Part shown: positions 4,635 through 9,415 of the stretch, piece by piece | Layout of the letters: each line of letters opens with the position of its first letter | How positions within the stretch are numbered: the stretch's first letter is position 1 | NCBI GenBank assembly: GCA_021791075.1 | Contig: JAJYXH010000098.1 | Span: 1 to 9,415 of the forward strand | Direction of reading: 5' to 3' | From: Microcaldota archaeon | GTDB lineage: Archaea; Micrarchaeota; Micrarchaeia; Micrarchaeales; CABMGC01 | DNA length: 9,415 nt | Program-made: the position numbers and the translations under genes | Notes under the pieces: generated by a model | Told to the model about the DNA's origin: nothing | The model's database searches: none | The model's input: only the letters and a program-made list of their open reading frames with translations

Positions 4635-7484
4635 GTGGTTCTTTTGACTGACAAGGAAAGCGGGAATGTTAACCAGCAAAGCCAAGCACATACGCCAGAT
4701 AGCGCAGCCTCGGATCGCCGGGACGAGAGCAAGGGTCGCGCAATGGGATACTCAAAGCGTCTAGCGGAGATCGCCACACCTGCCGGAATATTCCTCATTG
4801 CAATGGTCATAGTCGCGATCGCGATGACTATCTACTTCAGGACCCCCATGCTCAAGTTCTTCGGCTTCTACGAGCCCGACGGTTTCTACCACTACTCGGT
4901 TATCCGTGGAGCCCTGCTTCACGGATTCCGGATTCCTAAGGTGCTCGGTATCTCCGGCTGGCCAACGCATGCCCCGGTCACGGAACCGGACGGGCTCTAC
5001 TGGGTTACACTGATACCATACGCAATGCTCGCGTGGAGCGGAATCTCGGCATACACAGTGGAGAGGCTGGTCCCGATTCTTTTCGGAATTCTCGATGTGA
5101 TAGGGGTCTACTTCCTTGTCAAGTATCTAAGTCGGTCCCGGCTCCTCGGCCTTCTCTCAATGTTCTTCGTGGCGCTGAGCGGCGGCGACGAGGCTAGAAC
5201 GAGCGCACTGATCTACAGGGGAGACGGATTTATCACCATATTCCTCATCAGTGCACTGATAGCCTTTCTCGAGGTCTTCAGGAGCGGATCATGGAGAAGG
5301 AAGCTCTTCTTTGGCCTTCTCTCAGGGTTGGTATTAAGCATCGGCAGTCTTGTCTGGGGCGGGGCTCCGTTCGCAGTCGGTGTGTATGCAGCATCGTTCT
5401 TCGTGATACTAGCATTCGCGTTCGTATTCAATAAGCAGGATATGGTCAAGGATCTTGCGTATATAATAGCCGGATCGCTCCTTTGGTTCGTGCTTACTTC
5501 AATATACGTATATGGGGGGTGGATATACGCGCAGGTGTTCATGGGCGCGCAGTTCCTCTACATATTAATACCGATGGTCATTGGGTGGGGTCTGGCATAC
5601 CTAACCACAAACAGGGCTGATCTTCTCTCGCGATTCAACATCGATCTCAAGTGGTATCTCAGGAGCGCGCTTGCTAGATTTGGGCTGATGCTCGCCGTCA
5701 TGGTGGTATTTGTCATACTTGTGTTGATCATCGGAGGCTCCTTCATAAACGCAATCTTCGTCACCAACGGCTTCGTCACGAGCGGAAACAGCCACATAGC
5801 GAAGACGAGCGGTAATGAGTTTACTGCTACGATACAGGAGCTCCAGCCTCCGACGCCGGGCTTCCTCTTCGCAAGCTTCGGCATAAACATGTACAGCACC
5901 CTTCCGTCGCTGATAATATACCTCTACTCTTTTGTCGGAGGAGTAACCCTATTCTTCTTGCTGATCCTCTTCTCATTCATACCGTACCTATTCATGAATG
6001 TATACGACTCGTCCGGGCTCTTATCGGGCAACGCGAGACTCAGATTCGACATAAACCCTGCAATGATTATCGTGTTGGTCTACTTCGCCTTGACTGCGTA
6101 CCTCCAGATGCACGCGATAAGATTCAACTCGCTGATCTCTGTTCCAATCGCGATACTTAGCGCATACTCGATCTATTGGCTTATAGCGTATTACAAGACC
6201 AATTCCGGATTCAGGTCGATCATCGCGGGCTCTCTGGTTGTTATATTCATCGGTGCGAGCATAGGCACGCAGGCGGCCACCGTGCTTCCCGGATCCTTCA
6301 GCTCGCCGTCCGCTGCAGGCGTTGTGGGAGCCCTCTTCATAATCGCGATAATCGCCCTCCTTCTGGCAAAGCTTGTCTACAGATCAGGCAGGCTCGCGCT
6401 CGCGATAGGCGTAGGCATTCTCGTATACACGATAATCTACGCGTTCTTCCAGGGTCCGATAATGTCCCAGTATCCGACCATAGCGTACTTCGATGCATTC
6501 ATGGTGATCGCCGTCCTGGCACTGGTCGCCATAGAGTACGTCTACAGGATCGAGCTATGGTATGGCATCGTGATTGTGCTCATAATATATATACTGCTCT
6601 ACTACAACGTGATCTACACGTCGAATCTGACTCAGGCCGACCTTCTCAACCCGCAGTTCTTCAGCGCCTTGGCCTGGCTCAAGAACAACACCGCGAACAG
6701 CAGCGTCGTACTGACGCTCTGGCCTGACGGCAGCGTGGTGGAGGGTATTGCGAACAGGACCAGCGTGACCGACAGCGTAGGGTCGCAAAACTACATCAAG
6801 GCAGACGCGTTTGCGCTCTGGCTCCTCAACTCATCCGACGATCCGCAGTTCCTGACGGGAAACCTGAGCTCAAGGCCGAACTACCTCCTCGTGAGAAATG
6901 CCTGGATGGTCGAGACCGGCGGGATCTTCCAGGAGGCGAACGCCACCAGGGGAGCAAACATATCCGAGCCGGCATACTCCTATGTGAAGTTCTCAAGCTT
7001 CAGCGCAAGCTCCAATGCCAGCGCAATAGCCTACAAGTTCCTAAGCCCGGCCATTAACGGGAACGTAGGGCTTGGCGCATTAATCTATGTCTTCAATGGA
7101 GTGAAGGGAAACGGCGTTCTGCCCTACCTCCTATCGGTCAATCTCACTTCCGGGAAGGAGATCGGGCAGCTTGCACTTAAGTCAGTCATATTCCACAACG
7201 AGAGTAGCTTTAGCAGCACGATCATTCCTTCCCCTAATGCCTCCGCTGCAGGATACAGCCTGCTCATAAACTACTCCGCAATTCCAAGGAACGGAAGCAA
7301 GATAGCCAACGTGACCGGGGCCATAGCCGCAGCGCCAGGGCTTGCACAGAGCAACATGTTCAAGTTCCTCTATCTCTGCGGCTACTCGTCATGCCCGTGG
7401 AACAACAATGTGGCATCCCTGCAGCTTGTCTACGCCAACAGCGACTCGAGGATCTTCAAGATAAACTATAACAGCACAGTGTAA
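4635..7484 (+). CDS. aglB: Archaeal oligosaccharyltransferase STT3/AglB with divergent WWDYG motif
   Basis: This 949-residue membrane enzyme would transfer a glycan from a lipid carrier to Asn of N-x-S/T sequons on the outer face of the membrane. About 45 residues of hydrophilic N-terminus precede many hydrophobic helices, ending in a soluble exported domain from about residue 660. Acidic motifs fit the catalytic loops: E80-P-D82-G after TM1, E117-P-D119-G, G183-G-D185-E and R195-G-D197-G. T399-I-Q-E402 is the TIxE/SVSE sequon-binding Glu of external loop 5, and R496-F497 matches the conserved R-F element. The usual WWDYG, which binds the Ser/Thr of the sequon, is L695-W696-P-D698-G699, followed by G-I-A-N-R-T as in the family. 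The only full-length start is GTG at 4635; ATG at 4743 (residue 37) would remove the hydrophilic leader and is an alternative. The C-terminal 300 residues hold about 16 sequons. The methyltransferase gene lies upstream on the same strand. Confidence 0.93.
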   Translation: MVLLTDKESGNVNQQSQAHTPDSAASDRRDESKGRAMGYSKRLAEIATPAGIFLIAMVIVAIAMTIYFRTPMLKFFGFYEPDGFYHYSVIRGALLHGFRIPKVLGISGWPTHAPVTEPDGLYWVTLIPYAMLAWSGISAYTVERLVPILFGILDVIGVYFLVKYLSRSRLLGLLSMFFVALSGGDEARTSALIYRGDGFITIFLISALIAFLEVFRSGSWRRKLFFGLLSGLVLSIGSLVWGGAPFAVGVYAASFFVILAFAFVFNKQDMVKDLAYIIAGSLLWFVLTSIYVYGGWIYAQVFMGAQFLYILIPMVIGWGLAYLTTNRADLLSRFNIDLKWYLRSALARFGLMLAVMVVFVILVLIIGGSFINAIFVTNGFVTSGNSHIAKTSGNEFTATIQELQPPTPGFLFASFGINMYSTLPSLIIYLYSFVGGVTLFFLLILFSFIPYLFMNVYDSSGLLSGNARLRFDINPAMIIVLVYFALTAYLQMHAIRFNSLISVPIAILSAYSIYWLIAYYKTNSGFRSIIAGSLVVIFIGASIGTQAATVLPGSFSSPSAAGVVGALFIIAIIALLLAKLVYRSGRLALAIGVGILVYTIIYAFFQGPIMSQYPTIAYFDAFMVIAVLALVAIEYVYRIELWYGIVIVLIIYILLYYNVIYTSNLTQADLLNPQFFSALAWLKNNTANSSVVLTLWPDGSVVEGIANRTSVTDSVGSQNYIKADAFALWLLNSSDDPQFLTGNLSSRPNYLLVRNAWMVETGGIFQEANATRGANISEPAYSYVKFSSFSASSNASAIAYKFLSPAINGNVGLGALIYVFNGVKGNGVLPYLLSVNLTSGKEIGQLALKSVIFHNESSFSSTIIPSPNASAAGYSLLINYSAIPRNGSKIANVTGAIAAAPGLAQSNMFKFLYLCGYSSCPWNNNVASLQLVYANSDSRIFKINYNSTV

Positions 7485-7554
7485 GAGCAGCATGACGATG
7501 CACACGAGGAAAACGGCCGGCTTCTTAAGCGACGCACGATCCATGCCAGATCGG

Positions 7555-7944
7555 TCATGACGACATTACGTAGATCACGTAATATGCTTTTCCATAGTTC
7601 GTGTCCGCCGAAAAGAAGAAGACCCCTGGTTCTCCGATAGCGCCAACATATCCTGTATTGAACGTGAGCTGGACCGAACTGTTGCTCCTCAATGAATATG
7701 TCTTACTCGGAATTATTGCCGTCTGGTTCACAAAAGTATAATTTACCTGCAGACCGGTTCCGTCTATGCGTGTAATTACGACAGAACGATTAGAAATATA
7801 TCCGGTTAATGTACCATTTCTTCCGGTTACATTATAATCAATGATGCCATAAAGCGAGGTATTTACGTTATCGAATCCCGGCGGCAGATAAGATAGGGTG
7901 ATGTTCGACATCATCACGTTGCCAAAGTACGGATTCGGCCCCAT
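7555..7944 (-). CDS. Sequon-rich 129-aa protein, probably the C-terminal remnant of a surface protein
   Basis: The family is not recognised. The product is rich in N, S, T, Y, V and G with short beta-type patterns (S-L-Y-G-I-I-D-Y-N-V-T) and has eight N-x-S/T sequons (N-I-T, N-T-S, N-V-T, N-G-T, N-R-S, N-Y-T, N-Q-T, N-S-S), the composition of archaeal S-layer or secreted proteins. No signal peptide or membrane helix is present. The frame continues upstream of the ATG for eight codons (I-Q-P-T-E-I-V) and then stops at TAA, just outside a decayed IS200/IS605 right end. This suggests the 5' part was removed by the element. Alternatively, a TATA-like TTTTTATAAC at 7971-7980 could drive a leaderless transcript of the visible ORF. 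It converges on aglB with a 70-bp gap in which I see no gene. Base composition is more AT-rich than its neighbours. Confidence 0.55.
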   Translation of the reverse strand: MGPNPYFGNVMMSNITLSYLPPGFDNVNTSLYGIIDYNVTGRNGTLTGYISNRSVVITRIDGTGLQVNYTFVNQTAIIPSKTYSLRSNSSVQLTFNTGYVGAIGEPGVFFFSADTNYGKAYYVIYVMSS

Positions 7945-7970
7945 GACTATCTCCGTGGGTTGGATGCAGA

Positions 7971-7980
7971 GTTATAAAAA
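7971..7980 (-). promoter_or_regulatory. TATA-like box before the sequon-rich ORF
   Basis: The minus strand reads GTTTTTATAACTC. A start about 27 nt downstream falls near 7948, four bases before the ATG at 7944. The box sits between the IS remnant and the ORF. It may be a real promoter or an incidental AT-rich stretch at the insertion edge. Confidence 0.35.
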
Positions 7981-8002
7981 CGGTGGGATCAGAAACCAGG
8001 CA

Positions 8003-8345
8003 CTAGTAGCTGACATCCTCTCCTATCTGAAGGATAGGAGGTTCCTCTTGCGCTTCGCTTCTGTCTTTGTCCGTCCTCACATGTTGCCATCGGAGCGGGT
8101 TTCGGAACCATTACCGGGTTCAAGGTCGCAGAGCATCCTTGCATTGCCTCTTTGGAGGTATCAGTGCTCCCCATGCATACATCCCTGTCTGTATGCAATC
8201 GGGATATGCCCTTATTCCGCGTCTTTTGGATGGGTGCAGTTAACCATTCCCTACTGTGGATTTCGTGCCACAGGCATCAACCTGACGAATCTTGCACTCA
8301 ACTCTGGACGCTCCTTTATAGGATGTGTTTCAGATATATGCAGGG
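8003..8345 (-). pseudogene. Decayed C-terminal fragment of an IS200/IS605 tnpB
   Basis: No single frame is open, but two minus-strand frames together recover the TnpB C-terminal zinc ribbon and RuvC-III region. Frame 1 gives V-D-A-C-G-T-K-S-T-V-G-N-G, a stop, L-H-P-S-K-R-R-G-I-R-A-Y-P-D-C-I. A shift of one base then gives H-T-D-R-D-V-C-M-G-S-T-D-T-S-K-E-A-M-Q-G, like the D-R-D-V-N-G-x-x-N-I of TnpB. Frame 1 resumes for the tail, A-Q-E-E-P-P-I-L-Q-I-G, ending at TAG 8003-8005. TnpB tails of the form Q-E-x-P-x-L-x-x-G running into a right-end hairpin are common, and such a hairpin is here (8020-8040). The N-terminal two thirds are missing. At least one stop and two frameshifts mean it is not functional. 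The sequence beyond 8345 shows no further homology I can see. Confidence 0.62.
8020..8040 (-). repeat. IS200/IS605 right-end hairpin of the decayed element
   Basis: CTCCTATC (8020-8027) and GATAGGAG (8033-8040) form a perfect 8-bp stem with the loop TGAAG. Position and orientation relative to the tnpB remnant match the right end of IS200/IS605 elements, where TnpA recognises subterminal hairpins in single-stranded DNA. Confidence 0.6.
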
Positions 8346-8393
8346 GACATTGATGATATTATGATGACAAAATATAGAAACAGTCGCATTCAT

Positions 8394-8414
8394 CCCCTAG
8401 CTCAGTGCTAGGGG
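8394..8414 (-). repeat. Solitary IS200/IS605-type end hairpin
   Basis: CCCCTAGC (8394-8401) and GCTAGGGG (8407-8414) form a perfect 8-bp stem with the loop TCAGT. On the minus strand it is followed by GATGAATGCG and preceded by GAAAG, much like the other hairpin (8020-8040), which is followed by GATGTCAGC. No tnpB lies directly next to it, so it may be the relic end of a deleted element. A structured RNA end or part of a transcription terminator is the alternative. Confidence 0.4.
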
Positions 8415-8434
8415 CTTTCTGCTATGACTTCTGC

Positions 8435-8472
8435 AAGAAATAAAAGAGAAAAAAGGAAAAGAAAAAAATAAA
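8435..8472 (-). terminator. T-rich terminator after the small membrane protein gene
   Basis: The plus strand is almost pure A and G here, so the minus-strand transcript carries several U-runs (up to seven) beginning 25 nt after the stop of the gene at 8497. Runs of T are the usual archaeal termination signal. The solitary hairpin lies just downstream. Confidence 0.6.
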
Positions 8473-8496
8473 CCGTACTGCTTGTCTCAGTAGCCT

Positions 8497-8859
8497 TTAC
8501 CTCTTCATGCTCGACATCGATGATGCTGCCCCAACGAGTCCGAGGATCAGCCCGATCAGCGATGCGACGAAGAGCGTGCTGCTGGTGCCTGCGGTCAGTG
8601 CAACCAGTGCAACTGCTGCAAACACCGTCGCGCTCATTGCCTTGTATGAGGCCATTCCCGCCATGCTGCTCAGCTGCGCGAAGCTCGTCAAGAAGAGCAC
8701 TACTGATGCCACTACTGCTACTGCGTACAAGAGCGGTGTCCAGACTCCTGCCACTGTCCCTACGTTTCCATAGAGTGCAGCCACAACAGCCAAAAAGAAT
8801 AGGCTGCCTATGAACTGCAGTGCGAAGCCGGCTACGTTCTTACCTGCATTCTTTGCCAT
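8497..8859 (-). CDS. Small four-helix membrane protein of unknown function
   Basis: The family is not recognised. From ATG 8859 the product is 120 residues, nearly all hydrophobic or small. Four membrane helices are predicted at about 9-31, 38-60, 73-91 and 94-112. A short basic start (M-A-K-N-A-G-K) and a basic end (S-M-K-R) suggest both termini are cytoplasmic. Small residues (A, G, S) are abundant, as in tightly packed helical bundles. The frame stays open upstream to ATG 8991, but the 44 extra residues look unlike a protein N-terminus, and a strong TATA box at 8891-8898 places the transcript start near 8868, about 8 nt before ATG 8859; I therefore chose 8859. It lies alone between a tnpB element and a solitary hairpin, with its own promoter and terminator. 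Confidence 0.75.
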   Translation of the reverse strand: MAKNAGKNVAGFALQFIGSLFFLAVVAALYGNVGTVAGVWTPLLYAVAVVASVVLFLTSFAQLSSMAGMASYKAMSATVFAAVALVALTAGTSSTLFVASLIGLILGLVGAASSMSSMKR

Positions 8860-8886
8860 TGATATCACAGATATACAGAAGACAGT

Positions 8887-8902
8887 TAGCTTTATAAAGC
8901 TA
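8887..8902 (-). promoter_or_regulatory. Palindromic TATA promoter of the four-helix protein gene
   Basis: TAGCTTTATAAAGCTA is a perfect 16-bp palindrome with TTTATAAA at its centre (8891-8898). Transcription on the minus strand would start near 8868. Because the box is symmetric it could also bind TBP in the other direction, but no plus-strand gene follows. The half-site TAGCTTTATA also occurs at 4562-4571 before aglB. Confidence 0.65.
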
Positions 8903-8905
8903 TGC

Positions 8906-8931
8906 CCTGTCAAAGGCAGAAGTTTGACAGG
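8906..8931. promoter_or_regulatory. 9-bp inverted repeat just upstream of the four-helix gene promoter
   Basis: CCTGTCAAA (8906-8914) and TTTGACAGG (8923-8931) are perfect inverted arms around an 8-bp spacer. In minus-strand terms it lies directly upstream of the TATA/BRE region, where archaeal activators usually bind. A dimeric regulator site is the simplest reading. Confidence 0.5.
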
Positions 8932-9040
8932 AAACGAAGTTCGTATCTCATTCCTAGAAGGATGGATCAGACCTTGTCGGTCCGCCCACATACACCATCG
9001 AATACATCAGGTTTATAATCATGAAGCTGGAAGTGAGGGT

Positions 9041-9068
9041 GTAAACTACCGTGCCCTAAAGGGCGTGG
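9041..9068 (-). mobile_element. Right end of an IS200/IS605 (tnpB-bearing) element, partial in window
   Basis: CCGTGCCC (9049-9056) and GGGCGTGG (9061-9068) form a stem with two G-T pairs and a TAAA loop on the plus strand. The tnpB stop lies inside the hairpin. On the minus strand it is followed by TAGTTTACA, which resembles the cleavage-site side of IS200/IS605 right ends. The exact terminus is not certain; the left end and any tnpA lie outside the window. Confidence 0.6.
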
Positions 9069-9180
9069 CTTTCCATCAGTTGATAAGCATGTTGCACAGC
9101 AACGTTGGGCAGACCAACTTCATCGGACATCTTTCCGGGGCCGTTTACAAGGCCTCCCCTACTGGAAACCTGGAACAACA
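9041..9180 (-). ncRNA. Predicted TnpB omega RNA (right-end RNA)
   Basis: In studied TnpB systems the guide RNA is made from the 3' end of tnpB and the right end, with the guide taken from the flanking DNA just beyond it. Here that places a structured RNA over the tnpB tail and the 9049-9068 hairpin, reading left, with the guide beginning near 9041 or a little below. The limits are inferred from the family, not from a covariation model. Confidence 0.35.
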
Positions 9181-9415
9181 CCCGATTAAGGGCATCGTTC
9201 CGCTCCAAGAGGCATTTCAATGCGGCATTCCTGCTCGCATTTCTGTCGGAGTTCACGACAACCCCGCATTCGCGACATCTGAACAGGGCGTAGTTTCTAC
9301 TGTCATGTCCCTTCCCGACAGCACCGCAGCGGGAACAGAACTTCGATGTGTGCCACGAATCCACTATGTTGAGCGTGATGTTCTTGTCAAGGCAGCGGGA
9401 GGCAAGAATCTCCTT
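9056..9415 (-). CDS. tnpB: TnpB, RNA-guided nuclease of an IS200/IS605 element (C-terminal part)
   Basis: The frame is open from the window edge (9415) to TAG at 9058-9056, giving the last 119 residues. Visible are W21-H-T-S-K-F-C27-S-R-C30-G, then F-R-C47-R-E-C50-G, the four-Cys zinc ribbon, and N-S-D57-R-N-A-S-R-N-A-A, which holds the RuvC-III Asp. Both are intact, so the C-terminal catalytic part looks functional. The upstream RuvC-I and -II residues cannot be seen. TnpB is an omega-RNA-guided DNA endonuclease that helps the element persist and spread with a TnpA transposase. A tail of about 60 residues follows the RuvC-III motif and overlaps the right-end hairpin. The decayed tnpB at 8003-8345 has the same orientation but a different tail, so it is not a simple duplicate. 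Confidence 0.9.
   Translation of the reverse strand, partial: KEILASRCLDKNITLNIVDSWHTSKFCSRCGAVGKGHDSRNYALFRCRECGVVVNSDRNASRNAALKCLLERNDALNRVLFQVSSRGGLVNGPGKMSDEVGLPNVAVQHAYQLMESHAL

Noticed and set aside
6176..6727. A 183-codon plus-strand frame inside aglB
   Set aside because: A shadow of the aglB reading frame, rich in R and H as expected from an off-frame read of membrane-protein codons.
7898..8353. A 151-codon plus-strand frame across the tnpB relic
   Set aside because: It runs opposite to the tnpB remnant, crosses the hairpin, and has no recognisable domain or promoter.
8394..8414. Hairpin read as a rho-independent terminator
   Set aside because: No T-run follows the stem on either strand directly (the plus strand continues CTTTCTGC), and archaeal terminators rarely need a hairpin. 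The T-rich tract at 8435-8472 explains termination better.
8860..8991. Longer N-terminus (44 residues) for the four-helix protein from ATG 8991
   Set aside because: It would contain the TATA box and inverted repeat, and its residues do not look like a conserved protein segment.
9021..9044. Tiny plus-strand ORF M-K-L-E-V-R-V ending at the IS right end
   Set aside because: It could be the start of a gene split by the insertion, but seven codons and no visible continuation give too little support.

Overview
The window looks archaeal. Predicted promoters are TATA boxes about 27 nt upstream of likely transcription starts that fall at, or a few to a few tens of nt from, the start codons. Ile is often ATA and Arg often AGA/AGG. 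There is a single-subunit archaeal-type oligosaccharyltransferase (STT3/AglB) and an IS200/IS605-family tnpB. The exact lineage cannot be fixed from the sequence. A DPANN/Micrarchaeota (ARMAN-like) or Thermoplasmata-type genome is my best guess, with low confidence.

Left part, minus strand (1-3571): two short operons read leftward. The first (1338 to the left edge) has a nucleotidyltransferase-fold gene followed 5 nt later by a gene cut by the window edge. That gene encodes a long coiled coil and the beginning of a GGDEF (diguanylate-cyclase-type) domain. The second (3571-1545) has a 6-phosphogluconate dehydrogenase with intact catalytic residues, overlapping by 4 nt a Gfo/Idh/MocA-fold dehydrogenase that carries a glucose-6-phosphate-dehydrogenase-like H-Y-L-x-K motif. 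Together they could run the oxidative branch of a pentose phosphate pathway, which is uncommon in archaea.

Middle, plus strand (3690-7484): a class I SAM-dependent methyltransferase with an unusual N-terminal extension, then the large membrane protein STT3/AglB. AglB has the TIxE loop and the RF motif, but its WWDYG signature is replaced by LWPDG, and its exported C-terminal domain is packed with N-glycosylation sequons.

Right part, minus strand (7484-9415): an accessory, mobile-element-scarred zone. It holds a short sequon-rich ORF without a signal peptide, a decayed tnpB end with its right-end hairpin, a second solitary hairpin of the same type, a four-helix small membrane protein with a strikingly symmetric promoter, and the C-terminal third of an apparently intact tnpB with its right end. 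A TnpB-associated omega RNA probably lies there. No rRNA, tRNA or CRISPR array was recognised.
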